This document shows, in pieces, positions 43,725-52,060 of a stretch of DNA of 64,000 nucleotides. Below the pieces are notes generated by a model, which was not told the DNA's origin, did not search any database, and saw nothing but the letters and a program-made list of their open reading frames with translations. Position 1 is the stretch's first letter. The number at the start of each line of letters is the position of its first letter. Source of the DNA: Bacteroidetes bacterium 46-16 (GTDB taxonomy: Bacteria; Bacteroidota; Bacteroidia; Chitinophagales; Chitinophagaceae); NCBI GenBank assembly GCA_001897835.1, contig MKUN01000029.1, positions 186,001-250,000 on the forward strand, given 5' to 3'. Both the position numbers and the translations under genes were made by a program.

Positions 43725-44123
43725 ATGGAAAAGGAAACGATCAAAGACAAGCTACGGCAGCTTACTGATGGTATGCTGTATATAAGCGAGAGCGATTTTG
43801 AACTGGATGTGCAGGACTGGGGCAAGCAGGACCGGGCAAGCGCATTGGGCAAAATAAAAGAACGGCCGAATGTGGATGCTGAAAATATCTTTGAACTGAA
43901 TGCAGCAGTATTTTTCGACCAGACCATAAATGCGCTGGACCCCAATGATGATTTTGCGGCAAAGCTGGCACAGCAATACAAAGATCTGTATGCTTACCTA
44001 AAAGGGACCTTTCATGAAATATACGTATATCGCACAGGGAAGATACAGGTACAGGTATATGTAGTGTGCCTAAGCCTGGAGGGCGATTGTTTTGTACTGC
44101 ACACCACCTCTGTAGAAACTTAA
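43725..44123 (+). CDS. nuiA: NuiA-family nuclease A inhibitor
   Basis: A 132-residue cytoplasmic protein matching the nuclease A inhibitor family. The N-terminal LRQLTDGMLYISESDFE block parallels NuiA's helix and 'SES' loop. A central acidic helix and a VYRTGKIQVQVYVV strand follow. The last residues TTSVET end in Thr, as does Anabaena NuiA, whose C-terminal Thr is known to reach the nuclease metal. Inference: it binds and blocks a NucA-type nuclease in the cytoplasm. The convergent neighbour encodes exactly such a nuclease, with 34 bases between the stops. Confidence 0.88.
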   Translation: MEKETIKDKLRQLTDGMLYISESDFELDVQDWGKQDRASALGKIKERPNVDAENIFELNAAVFFDQTINALDPNDDFAAKLAQQYKDLYAYLKGTFHEIYVYRTGKIQVQVYVVCLSLEGDCFVLHTTSVET

Positions 44124-44157
44124 TACCGGGTTGTCCCCAGGCCGTTCCATAAGCTAA

Positions 44158-45054
44158 TTATTTTACCGGGCCATCATCTTTGATTCGCTCCAGCTGTTGC
44201 TGAATATCCTGGGGAAGGGCAGAAAGAAGATCGCAACCAGTGGCAGCCTCAATATCACCTACTGTACAGCGGTAGTGCCACCAGTCATAGGTGTCCACAT
44301 CCTGCCTGTTGGGCATATCTACCGTGATCACACGCGTAGTGCTACTTATTCTTTCAAGATCACTATCCCCTACCGGGAGCACCAGGATCACTTTCCAGAA
44401 ATGTGCGGGTACCTGTATCCTGCCATTTGCTATAGTGTTCGCTACCCCATTACGGCCCTCACCACCTGTGCCGTAGGAACCGGCGATAATATATAGTTCA
44501 TTGCCTTCCGTAGTTAGTTTGCGGCAATATGCTTCGAGGCGCTCCCATGTCTTTTCATTGAGCCAGGGTGCCTGCGGGGCCATATTCGTCATCAGGAAGG
44601 TAACGGCGTTATCTTCATTACCGGCGCTCCTGTCGTCGGATGGGCACATGTGCCCCCGATCGAAACCGGAGCGTACATAATCGCTACCATTCACTTTAAA
44701 AAAACCGGCGGGTAATGCATCATCGGCCCTGAAACAATTACAGCGCCCGGCATTGCCCTGCCATGCAGTGCTTAAGTGCCAGCTTACCCAGTTGGCAATA
44801 CCTTTCGAATTGTTGTAAGACAAGGCATACTGTTGTTTCTGAAGCAAGTAGTTGTTTTTATCCGCAGTACCAGCATTGGTGGGGTTGCCCAGGGCCATAT
44901 TATCATCATGGCCTGCCTGCCCTGTTTGCACAACTGCAGGCTTTTGCGGAAACAAGTTGCTGCGCTTTATAAACAGTGCAACAAGCAGCAATAACATGAG
45001 CAGCGACCAGAGGACCTTAAAATTTTTCGCCTTAGCCATTTTTTGTTTCGTCAT
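44158..45054 (-). CDS. nucA: DNA/RNA non-specific endonuclease (NucA family)
   Basis: A 298-residue exported or membrane-anchored nuclease; starts at 45054 or 45039 are both possible. The N-terminal hydrophobic segment lies at about residues 13-29. The catalytic core has YVRSGFDRGHMCPSDDRS, with DRGHM encoded at 44647-44661 (general-base His), then FLMTNMAPQAPWLNEKTW (metal-binding Asn), LEAYCRKL and ELYIIAGSYGTGG. All hallmark residues of the beta-beta-alpha-Me NucA/endonuclease G family are present. It cleaves DNA and RNA, probably outside the cytoplasm for defence or nutrition. The convergent gene encodes its predicted inhibitor. Confidence 0.93.
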   Translation of the reverse strand: MTKQKMAKAKNFKVLWSLLMLLLLVALFIKRSNLFPQKPAVVQTGQAGHDDNMALGNPTNAGTADKNNYLLQKQQYALSYNNSKGIANWVSWHLSTAWQGNAGRCNCFRADDALPAGFFKVNGSDYVRSGFDRGHMCPSDDRSAGNEDNAVTFLMTNMAPQAPWLNEKTWERLEAYCRKLTTEGNELYIIAGSYGTGGEGRNGVANTIANGRIQVPAHFWKVILVLPVGDSDLERISSTTRVITVDMPNRQDVDTYDWWHYRCTVGDIEAATGCDLLSALPQDIQQQLERIKDDGPVK

Positions 45055-45186
45055 CAGGAAATGTTGTTTAAATGTAGCAAAGGCTTATCGCATAAAAAAC
45101 ACCATTGCGTACAAAGCGTAAACGGAACATCAAGGCCTGTTTTAAAAACCAGGTATATTGCTTAAATTTATCATCAAAGCTCAGAT

Positions 45187-45417
45187 ATGAACAAAACAAT
45201 TACCCGTCTTTTCTCAGGCATCATTTGCATAACTGCTTTTGCCCTGTGTGCCGGCAGCGCATGCAAAAAAGCTGAAACGAACTGTTTTAACATACAGCTT
45301 CAGCGCGACTACAGGAATGTATCCTGCCCTACTACTTGCCCGGGTGCTACGGGCTGCGATGGCAAAAGCTATTGTAATGCCTGCGTGGCTGCCAAAGCAG
45401 GCATATATGCTCAATAA
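45187..45417 (+). CDS. Small lipoprotein with Kazal-like domain
   Basis: A 76-residue lipoprotein; the lipobox (CAGSAC, followed by KK) puts the anchor Cys near residue 26. The mature 50 residues carry six more cysteines in the order C, CPTTCPGATGC, YCNAC, together with DGKSY and N. This closely fits the Kazal pattern C-P-x-x-C-P-x-x-x-G-C-D-G-x-x-Y-x-N-x-C. It is probably a periplasmic serine-protease inhibitor or a structural Kazal-like fold. It is monocistronic, upstream of cmk. Confidence 0.75.
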   Translation: MNKTITRLFSGIICITAFALCAGSACKKAETNCFNIQLQRDYRNVSCPTTCPGATGCDGKSYCNACVAAKAGIYAQ

Positions 45418-45445
45418 TTAAAGATGTATTCTCGGGCAGGCTGTG

Positions 45446-45453
45446 TAAATTTG
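45446..45453 (+). promoter_or_regulatory. Bacteroidetes -7 element (TAAATTTG) before cmk
   Basis: A perfect TAnnTTTG match followed by C ends 4 bases before the cmk ATG, implying a leaderless or nearly leaderless transcript. No clear -33 element is present. Confidence 0.45.
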
Positions 45454-45457
45454 CATC

Positions 45458-46165
45458 ATGTCGGCACATAAGATCATCATAGCGATCGATGGCTTCTCAT
45501 CCTGCGGCAAAAGCACGCTGGCAAAGCAACTGGCGGCAAAACTGGGCTATAATTATATAGACAGCGGTGCCATGTACCGGGCTATTACGCTTTACTTCCT
45601 GCGCCACAGTGTGCATATAAGCGACCATGAGCAAGTGCTTAAGGCGCTGGACAACATACATCTCTCGTTTGTATTCAATGAAAAACGCGAACAGTCTGAC
45701 ATTTACCTGAATGATGAAAATGTAGAGCCCTATATCCGCGACCTGATCGTGGCAGAGAAGGTGAGCGAAGTAGCCGCTATAAAGGAAGTAAGGACCTTCG
45801 CCGTAGGCCAGCAGCAAAAAATGGGGCAAAAGAAAGGTATAGTGATGGACGGACGCGATATAGGTACCGTGGTGTTCCCTGATGCGGAACTAAAGATCTT
45901 CATGACCGCCGAGCCTGATGTGCGGGTGATGCGCCGCTACGATGAACTCGCAGCCAGCAACCCAGGCATCACCATCGAAGAGGTGCGTCATAACCTGGAA
46001 CTGCGCGACTATATAGACAGCAACCGCGAAGAAAGCCCCCTACGCAAGGCTGATGATGCGATAATGCTGGACAACAGTAACCTGAACAAAGAGGAACAAC
46101 TGGAAAAAGTACTGGAATGGGTGAAGGATAAGGCGACCAATATTGTAGCGGGCAATATCCCCTAG
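45458..46165 (+). CDS. cmk: Cytidylate kinase
   Basis: A 235-residue cytoplasmic kinase phosphorylating CMP/dCMP with ATP. The P-loop DGFSSCGKSTLAKQLA is at about residues 9-24. Then come YIDSGAMYRAITLYFL, the nucleotide-binding GIVMDGRDIGTVVFPDAELKIF (residues about 127-148) and RRYDEL. Full length. It is monocistronic, with a -7 element at the start codon. Confidence 0.96.
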   Translation: MSAHKIIIAIDGFSSCGKSTLAKQLAAKLGYNYIDSGAMYRAITLYFLRHSVHISDHEQVLKALDNIHLSFVFNEKREQSDIYLNDENVEPYIRDLIVAEKVSEVAAIKEVRTFAVGQQQKMGQKKGIVMDGRDIGTVVFPDAELKIFMTAEPDVRVMRRYDELAASNPGITIEEVRHNLELRDYIDSNREESPLRKADDAIMLDNSNLNKEEQLEKVLEWVKDKATNIVAGNIP

Positions 46166-46277
46166 TCAAATTTACAATTACATCATTACCTGAGCGTGTA
46201 GCATCCGCGCAGATGCCGCTTATACTCATGGCTGCATATGGCATGGTATTTTAATAGCATGACCTAAAAAAAAAGCT

Positions 46278-46877
46278 ATGAGAACAAAAACAGCAACAAG
46301 CAAAAAAAGCAGTACCAAAACTGCAAGCAAGAAAAGTGTGGCTAAAAAGCCGGCAAGCCCAAATGGCAAAGTCGACTCTATGCTGGCAGATTTTTTTTCG
46401 GATGAATTAAAAGACATTTACTGGGCAGAAAAACATCTTGTAAAAACATTACCTAAAATGCAGAAGGCTGCCACATCGGAAGAATTGAAAGAAGCTTTTG
46501 CAGATCATCTTGAAACTACCAAAGGACATGTAGAACGGCTGGAAGAAGTATTTGAACTGCTTGGGAAAAAGGCGCAGGCAAAAAAATGCGATGCCATGGC
46601 CGGTATCACGGAAGAGGGTGCAGGTATTATAGAAGAAACAGAAAAGGGCACCGCGACCAGGGACGTAGGCCTTATACTTGCAGCCCAAAAAGTGGAACAC
46701 TACGAAATAGCCACCTACGGCGGGCTGGCACAACTGGCACGTACCCTGGGCTATGATGAGGTGGCAGATATACTGGAAACCACACTTGCCGAAGAAAAGG
46801 ACGCGGACAGCCTGCTGACCGAGATAGCTGAAAACAGCGTAAACTACGAATCGAGCGAAGAAGCTGAAGAAGAATAG
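46278..46877 (+). CDS. YciE/YciF ferritin-like protein (DUF892)
   Basis: A 199-residue protein. Residues 1-30 form a Lys/Ser/Thr-rich tail (MRTKTATSKKSSTKTASKKS) like histone H1-type tails. The DUF892 four-helix bundle follows from about residue 35: LADFFSDELKDIYWAEKHLV, TTKGHVERLEEVFELLG, AAQKVEHYEIATYGGLAQLA and ETTLAEEKDADSLLTEIAE. Glu/His positions typical of the ferritin-like di-metal centre are present. The family is stress-induced in other bacteria. The tail may bind DNA and make this a Dps-like nucleoid protein (inference). Confidence 0.9.
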   Translation: MRTKTATSKKSSTKTASKKSVAKKPASPNGKVDSMLADFFSDELKDIYWAEKHLVKTLPKMQKAATSEELKEAFADHLETTKGHVERLEEVFELLGKKAQAKKCDAMAGITEEGAGIIEETEKGTATRDVGLILAAQKVEHYEIATYGGLAQLARTLGYDEVADILETTLAEEKDADSLLTEIAENSVNYESSEEAEEE

Positions 46878-46895
46878 GATAAAATAATCGTAATA

Positions 46896-46924
46896 AGGGC
46901 CATACATGTAAAATGTATGGCTCT
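46896..46924 (+). terminator. Hairpin after the DUF892 gene
   Basis: A 12-bp stem with one G-T pair (46896-46907 with 46913-46924) and a 5-base loop lies 19 bases after the stop. The following T content is weak, and the hairpin ends 14 bases before the next ATG, so it may attenuate rather than fully terminate. Confidence 0.6.
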
Positions 46925-46938
46925 AATTCATATCAAAC

Positions 46939-47670
46939 ATGCCAGAGGGGCCGTCTATAGTATTATTAAAGGAAGCCGCAGCGATCTTTACCGGGAAAAA
47001 GGTGTTGTCTGTAACCGGCAATAGTAAGCAGGATATTGGGCGGGCAGCAGGCAGGAAAATTATTGCCTTCAAAAGCTGGGGCAAACATTTTCTTATCTGT
47101 TTTAAGGATTTCACCATTCGTGTTCATTTTATGCTGTTCGGCTCGTATCGTATCAACGAGGAGCGGGACATGAAGCGACGGATGGCCCTGACGTTCACAA
47201 ACGGCACATTTAATTTTTACGCCTGCTCGGTAAAAATAATAGATGAGCCCCTGGATGAGGTTTATGATTGGAGTACGGATATTATGTCGCCGCAATGGGA
47301 TGCTGCCAAGGCTTTAAAAAAGCTTAAGGCGAAACCCAATATGCTTGCAGCCGATGCGATACTGGACCAAAATATATTTTCGGGAGCGGGCAATATTTTT
47401 AAAAATGAGGTATTGTTCAGGATACGGATACATCCTCTTTCCCGGATTGGGAGTTTGCCGCAGCGGAATCTGAAACAACTAGTAAGCGAAGTACATACAT
47501 ACGCTTTTGAATTTATGGAATGGAAGAGAAATTATGTACTGAAAAAACACTGGCTAGCCCATACAAAAATCATATGCCCCAGGTGCCACATACCTTTCAT
47601 AAAAGAACACTTAGGTAAAACGAACCGCAGAAGTTTTTTTTGCAATAATTGCCAGGTACTTTACGACTGA
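46939..47670 (+). CDS. Fpg/Nei-family DNA glycosylase/AP lyase
   Basis: A 243-residue base-excision repair enzyme. The catalytic N-terminus is MPEGP (Pro2 nucleophile, Glu3). The helix-two-turn-helix region has ILDQNIFSGAGNIFKNEVLF near residues 140-160. The C-terminal zinc finger has CPRCHIPF and CNNCQV (Cys4). Overall it looks closer to the Nei/endonuclease VIII side, as the typical Fpg lesion-loop residues are not evident. It ends directly against the convergent CinA-like gene with no bases between the stop codons. Confidence 0.9.
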   Translation: MPEGPSIVLLKEAAAIFTGKKVLSVTGNSKQDIGRAAGRKIIAFKSWGKHFLICFKDFTIRVHFMLFGSYRINEERDMKRRMALTFTNGTFNFYACSVKIIDEPLDEVYDWSTDIMSPQWDAAKALKKLKAKPNMLAADAILDQNIFSGAGNIFKNEVLFRIRIHPLSRIGSLPQRNLKQLVSEVHTYAFEFMEWKRNYVLKKHWLAHTKIICPRCHIPFIKEHLGKTNRRSFFCNNCQVLYD

Positions 47671-48180
47671 TCATTTCAGTAATGTAACCAGGGCCTTCAG
47701 GATTTTTACTGCATAGTCGGCCTGCACATCTGCCATATCCGTAAATGTGGAGCGCAACTGTCTCGCAATCGATACTTTACCAGCTTTCGCAATACTCATG
47801 TAAGCAAACATGGAATAAATGCCCTGTTCGGGGACCGGTGAAGCATAGCCTGTGATACCAATGCCAATCTCGCTACAGAACATTTTGCTCACATTAAGCG
47901 CTAACTGCGAAGCAATACCGGGGGCTACCCCATTACATTGGAGCGCATGAATAGGTTCAATATCCAGTTGGCGCGTTTTTTGAGCACAATTATATACGGT
48001 AATCCCACCCTGGTAAAAGGACTGTGCTTTGGGAGCCTGGCTGAAGCAAAGCTGTAGTAAACCAGAGCTTACACTTTCTGCTACTGAGATTGTATAATTA
48101 TTTTGCAAGCAATAGCTACTGATCTTTGACAAGAGGGGCTTTACAGGGGTTAAATCAACATTTACCAATGTATTTTTCAT
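47671..48180 (-). CDS. CinA C-terminal / PncC-like nicotinamide-nucleotide amidohydrolase
   Basis: A 169-residue single-domain protein. Seen: SVAESVSSGLLQLCFSQAP near residue 32 and FYQGGITVYNCAQKTRQL. The GIGITGYASP block near residue 100 is the CinA signature, usually GxTGxAGP; here Ala-Ser-Pro replaces Ala-Gly-Pro. Family members deamidate NMN to NaMN in the pyridine nucleotide cycle. The Gly-to-Ser change and GIYSM instead of GTV make activity uncertain. It is 3 bases after the DUF72 gene on the same strand. Confidence 0.8.
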   Translation of the reverse strand: MKNTLVNVDLTPVKPLLSKISSYCLQNNYTISVAESVSSGLLQLCFSQAPKAQSFYQGGITVYNCAQKTRQLDIEPIHALQCNGVAPGIASQLALNVSKMFCSEIGIGITGYASPVPEQGIYSMFAYMSIAKAGKVSIARQLRSTFTDMADVQADYAVKILKALVTLLK

Positions 48181-48183
48181 AAG

Positions 48184-48930
48184 CTAAAGAATATCCATCA
48201 TTTTCTTTAAAGTCAATGCATTGTCGATGCCATAACCGTAATAATCATTGTTAAAATATATCCATAGTGCATGTCCGGCTTTTGCCCATTTCTTAAATTT
48301 TCTCGCATAGTGCGCCAGCATTTCATTGTCATAAAAAGAATTGTATAAAGTACCCGGGCCATGAAACCGGAAATAGATATCATGTGCAGTGAGGTACTCC
48401 GCATAAGGAAAACCTACCCCTGACTGTGATATGACCCAGGCTACATGATACTTTTTCAACAATGTAATCGCTTCTTCATTGAGCCATGAGACATGCCGCA
48501 CTTCAAGTGCAAAATCATAATCGCTGTACGTATGCTGCAAGAGGTTAAAAAAGTTACTGACAATTGCTTTATTATATTTTAAAGAGGGAGGTAACTGTAT
48601 CAATATAGGTCCTACATGCGTTTTTATAGGATCAAAAACTTCAAAAAAACGGCTCATGGGCTCTTCCGGATCCTGTAGTTTTTTCATGTGTGTAAGGTAG
48701 CGGCTCATTTTAGGACAGAAGCTAAATTCAGCCGGTACTTTATTGCTCCAGTTCAGAGCCGTTTGGAGGCGGGGCAGATGGTAAAAACTGGAATTGATCT
48801 CTGTGGTATCGAACCACATGGCATAATAAGACAGCCATTCGGATGAAGGCATTTTTCCCGGGTAAAATACGCCCTTCCAGTCTTTATAACTCCAGCCTGA
48901 AGTACCGATATGTATGCTGCCCTGCTCCAT
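48184..48930 (-). CDS. DUF72 (YecE-like) TIM-barrel protein
   Basis: A 248-residue cytoplasmic protein. It has the DUF72 hallmarks HIGTSGWSYKDWKGVFYP at the N-terminus, FDTTEINSSFYHLP, PAEFSFCPKMSRYLTH, GPILIQLPPSL, DFALEVRHVSWL and YIYFNNDYYGYGIDNA. Biochemical function is not established. It is upstream of the CinA-like gene with a 3-base spacing, so they are co-transcribed. Confidence 0.93.
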   Translation of the reverse strand: MEQGSIHIGTSGWSYKDWKGVFYPGKMPSSEWLSYYAMWFDTTEINSSFYHLPRLQTALNWSNKVPAEFSFCPKMSRYLTHMKKLQDPEEPMSRFFEVFDPIKTHVGPILIQLPPSLKYNKAIVSNFFNLLQHTYSDYDFALEVRHVSWLNEEAITLLKKYHVAWVISQSGVGFPYAEYLTAHDIYFRFHGPGTLYNSFYDNEMLAHYARKFKKWAKAGHALWIYFNNDYYGYGIDNALTLKKMMDIL

Positions 48931-49020
48931 AAAAAGCAGTATATAAATACCAGGCCCCGGTAATTATATCATCCTTTATTGGCACAATTTGAGTATATGG
49001 TTTCAAATAACATTTTTTAT

Positions 49021-49518
49021 ATGGATACACTCATTCAGATATTCGGTGAAGGGAAAGAATTAAGTATCCTGCAAATGATTAGCCGGGGGATAATCATATT
49101 CCTAATCACACTGGGCCTGTTGCGCATATCAGGCAGGCGATCGTTTGGCCTGAGGCATCCTCTTGATAATATTATCGCGATAACGCTTGGCTCCATACTC
49201 AGCAGGGCTATTGTCGGCGCTTCGCCGTTTTTACCCGTGGTATTTACCAGCCTGGTAGTCGTATCCCTGCATCGTGTACTGGGTTGGTTGATGTTACGTA
49301 ATCAACGAATAGAACGCACTATACAAGGCAGGAAAATACTACTATATGCGGATGACAAATTCTTAGACAAGAACATGGGAAGGGCCTTAACCAGTAAAGA
49401 AGATGTAATGGAAAGCGTGAGGGAAGCCACCCATTCAGAACAGCTGAACAATATAGCAACTGTGTATATGGAGCGAAACGGGAAGATAACCATAATTAAA
49501 AAGCATGGGGATCACTGA
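49021..49518 (+). CDS. DUF421 (YetF-like) membrane protein
   Basis: A protein of about 165 residues from the ATG at 49021 (MDTLIQIFGEGKELS), the start that best matches the family; in-frame starts at 48997 and a TTG at 48979 are possible. Three N-terminal membrane segments (about residues 15-75) include RISGRRSFGLRHPLDNIIAITLGSILSRA, the DUF421 core. A cytoplasmic YetF-like alpha/beta domain follows (QGRKILLYADDKFLDKNMG, SVREATHSEQL). Function unclear. It overlaps the convergent pyrophosphatase gene by 7 bases. Confidence 0.85.
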   Translation: MDTLIQIFGEGKELSILQMISRGIIIFLITLGLLRISGRRSFGLRHPLDNIIAITLGSILSRAIVGASPFLPVVFTSLVVVSLHRVLGWLMLRNQRIERTIQGRKILLYADDKFLDKNMGRALTSKEDVMESVREATHSEQLNNIATVYMERNGKITIIKKHGDH

Positions 49519-50030
49519 CCAATATTGTGTTTGTTCACCAGTTGGGTCGCCTTTTTTGCCTTTCCCCAACCCAGTGGAGTAAATATCTTATCCTCGTTTT
49601 TATTATAATCTTTAAAAAAAGTCTCAATACCTTTTAATAAAACTGGCCCTAAATCTTCCAGCTCATTAACAAGCCCATATGATAGAGAAGCCGCTGAAGC
49701 AGCAATTATCCTGTCATTCCTATATTTTTTTTTGTGCTTTTCTTTTTGTTCGGCCAATAAAATGCCCAAAGGCCTGCATGGCACCAAACAGCCAGGCCAT
49801 GCCGGCTCATCCATCAGTACCAATACATCAAGCGGATCGCCATCCTCAGCAATTGTATTGGGCAAAAAACCGAAATTATAAGGGAAGAAGTTACCCAAAG
49901 GCAACATCTTCTTCAATTTGAACAACCTCAGATTGGGGTCATAATCATATTTATTAGCACAGCCCTTAGGCGTTTCGATGATCACATTAAGCCGACCATC
50001 TTCATAAGGCTCTATATGACGGTATTCCAT
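49512..50030 (-). CDS. ppa: Inorganic pyrophosphatase (family I)
   Basis: A 172-residue cytoplasmic enzyme hydrolysing pyrophosphate. The start at 50030 (MEYRHIEPY) fits the family; the longer frame to 50081 has no support. Seen: IETPKGCANKYDYDP, FPYNFGFLPNT, and the metal-binding signature EDGDPLDVLVL near residue 62, followed by RPLGILL and KYRNDRI. Normal family I catalytic residues are present. It converges on and overlaps the DUF421 gene by 7 bases. Confidence 0.94.
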   Translation of the reverse strand: MEYRHIEPYEDGRLNVIIETPKGCANKYDYDPNLRLFKLKKMLPLGNFFPYNFGFLPNTIAEDGDPLDVLVLMDEPAWPGCLVPCRPLGILLAEQKEKHKKKYRNDRIIAASAASLSYGLVNELEDLGPVLLKGIETFFKDYNKNEDKIFTPLGWGKAKKATQLVNKHNIGQ

Positions 50031-50208
50031 TTGAAAATCAATTTTAAAAAAAGCTATAAAAACAATACCCGAAAAACTCACTTAAGCTCTTAAGAACGGT
50101 GGCATATATTTTTTGCAGCGAATGACCTGCAGGTACAGGTGCATAATTAATTGTATTTAGCCGCAGGGATTTCATTGTTTTTATCTCAGCAAACAAAAAA
50201 CAGACGCA

Positions 50209-52014
50209 ATGGGCGAAACAGTTACATTACAGGCAATTGCGACGGAACACGATAGTGAACAAGACACTGAACACAAACATTTTATATGGAAATACATTTT
50301 TACCCAAGACCATAAGATCATTTCAAAACAGTTTTTAATAACCGGGATCATTTGGGCAATTATCGGAGGTTTATTCTCGCTGGTCTTTCGCCTACAGTTA
50401 GGTTTTCCTGATAAATCATTTCCATTCCTTGAAAAAATTCTGGGGGAATGGGCCCGGGGGGGAAGGCTGTCACCGGAATATTATTATTCCCTTGTGACGA
50501 TGCACGGTACGGTAATGATATTTTTCGTGCTTACTTCAGGATTGAGTGGTACATTCAGCAACCTGCTGATACCATTGCAAGTAGGAGCAAGAGATATGGC
50601 TTCGCCTTTTGTGAATATGCTGTCGTACTGGGCCTTTTTTAGTGCAAGTGTAGTTATGTTCATCTCATTATTCGTGCAAACGGGACCCAACTCGAACGGC
50701 TGGCAAACATATCCCCCTCTCAGCGCATTGAGGGAAGCTTCGCTAGGCTCAGGGCTCGGTATGGATCTCTGGCTTTTCAGCCTGATCTTATTTATTCTAT
50801 CGCAGTTACTTGGCGGCATCAATTACTTGGCTACCATACTTAATATGCGTACCAAAGGTATGACAATGACGAGGCTGCCCCTGACTATATGGGGTCTATT
50901 TTTTACCGCCCTGCTTGGTGTACTATCCTTCCCCGTGTTGCTCAGCTCATATGTTTTGCTAATTTTTGACCGCAATATGGGAACAAGCTTTTTCCTCTCA
51001 GATATTTTTATATCTGGGAAAGCGTTACCGCACATAGGAGGCTCGGCCATACTATACCAACACCTGTTTTGGTTTCTTGGCCACCCTGAGGTATATATAG
51101 TTATCTTTCCGGGAATGGGCATCACCAGTGAGTTGCTAGCTATTTACAGCCGAAAGCCGGTATTTGGCTACTTCGGAATGATCATTGCATTTAGCGGCAT
51201 AGGCATCTTATCCTTCCTGGTCTGGGCCCATCATATGTTCGTATCCGGCATGAGTCCATTTTTAGGTTCTATATTCACATTGCTAACCATGCTGATAGCG
51301 GTACCTTCTTCGATCAAGGTCTTCAATTGGCTAGCCACCTTATGGCGGGGGAAAATACACTTTACTGTTCCTATGCTTTTTGCCATTGGTTTTGTATCCA
51401 CGTTCATATCCGGCGGACTTACCGGCATCTTTCTTGGCAATTCTATCCTTGATATTCATTTACATGATACTTACTTTGTTATCGCTCACTTTCACCTGGT
51501 GATGGGTGTATCAGCCATTTTTGGCATGTTTGCAGGTATTTACCACTGGTATCCTAAAATGTTTGGCCGGCAAATGAACCCTACCGCGGGCTACATCCAT
51601 TTTTTTGTGACCTTTGCGTGTGCCTATATGATATTCTGGCCCATGCATTATGAGGGTATTGCCGGCATGCCAAGGCGGTATTATGATATTTCCCAGTGGC
51701 ATTCTTTTACACAATTCCAGGGTATAAATTCTTTTATCAGCTATGCAGCGATTGGTGCATTCGCTGCCCAGGTCTTATTCCTGATCAATTTTTTTCACAG
51801 CATAGTAAAAGGGAAGAAAATAAGAAGCCAAAATCCCTGGAACGCTACCACACTGGAATGGACTACTGCTATTGTACCTCCGCATGGCAACTGGAAAGGA
51901 AATATACCGGAGGTATACAGGTGGCCTTATGATTATGCAGTACTTGATAATGGCAAAGATTTTATTCCCCAGACCATACCACAGGAAACAATACCTGGTC
52001 CGGAAAAGACATAA
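50209..52014 (+). CDS. ctaD: Cytochrome c oxidase subunit I, stand-alone
   Basis: A 601-residue 12-segment membrane protein, the haem-copper catalytic subunit of an aa3-type oxidase. Seen: the low-spin haem region YYSLVTMHGTVMIFF, the D-channel region LLIPLQVGARDMASP, the FWFLGHPEVYIVIFPGMG block (CuB His, Tyr and Glu), AHHMFVSGM, and HDTYFVIAHFHLVMG. All haem and copper ligands and the proton-channel Lys are present. It has its own leader and terminator, with no subunit II, III or assembly genes nearby, which is unusual. Subunits II and III must be encoded elsewhere if it is functional. Confidence 0.95.
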   Translation: MGETVTLQAIATEHDSEQDTEHKHFIWKYIFTQDHKIISKQFLITGIIWAIIGGLFSLVFRLQLGFPDKSFPFLEKILGEWARGGRLSPEYYYSLVTMHGTVMIFFVLTSGLSGTFSNLLIPLQVGARDMASPFVNMLSYWAFFSASVVMFISLFVQTGPNSNGWQTYPPLSALREASLGSGLGMDLWLFSLILFILSQLLGGINYLATILNMRTKGMTMTRLPLTIWGLFFTALLGVLSFPVLLSSYVLLIFDRNMGTSFFLSDIFISGKALPHIGGSAILYQHLFWFLGHPEVYIVIFPGMGITSELLAIYSRKPVFGYFGMIIAFSGIGILSFLVWAHHMFVSGMSPFLGSIFTLLTMLIAVPSSIKVFNWLATLWRGKIHFTVPMLFAIGFVSTFISGGLTGIFLGNSILDIHLHDTYFVIAHFHLVMGVSAIFGMFAGIYHWYPKMFGRQMNPTAGYIHFFVTFACAYMIFWPMHYEGIAGMPRRYYDISQWHSFTQFQGINSFISYAAIGAFAAQVLFLINFFHSIVKGKKIRSQNPWNATTLEWTTAIVPPHGNWKGNIPEVYRWPYDYAVLDNGKDFIPQTIPQETIPGPEKT

Positions 52015-52042
52015 AAAAATCCGGCAGTAGCCGGATTTTTTT
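52013..52042. terminator. Bidirectional terminator after ctaD
   Basis: A perfect 13-bp stem AAAAAAATCCGGC/GCCGGATTTTTTT has a 4-base loop, with T and A runs making it work on both strands between ctaD and the convergent DUF1573 gene. Confidence 0.95.
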
Positions 52043-52060
52043 ATAGAAAAAATTAATCTC

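Noticed and set aside
48979-49020. Upstream TTG/ATG starts for the DUF421 gene
   Set aside because: The extra N-terminal residues do not match the family pattern; the ATG at 49021 does.
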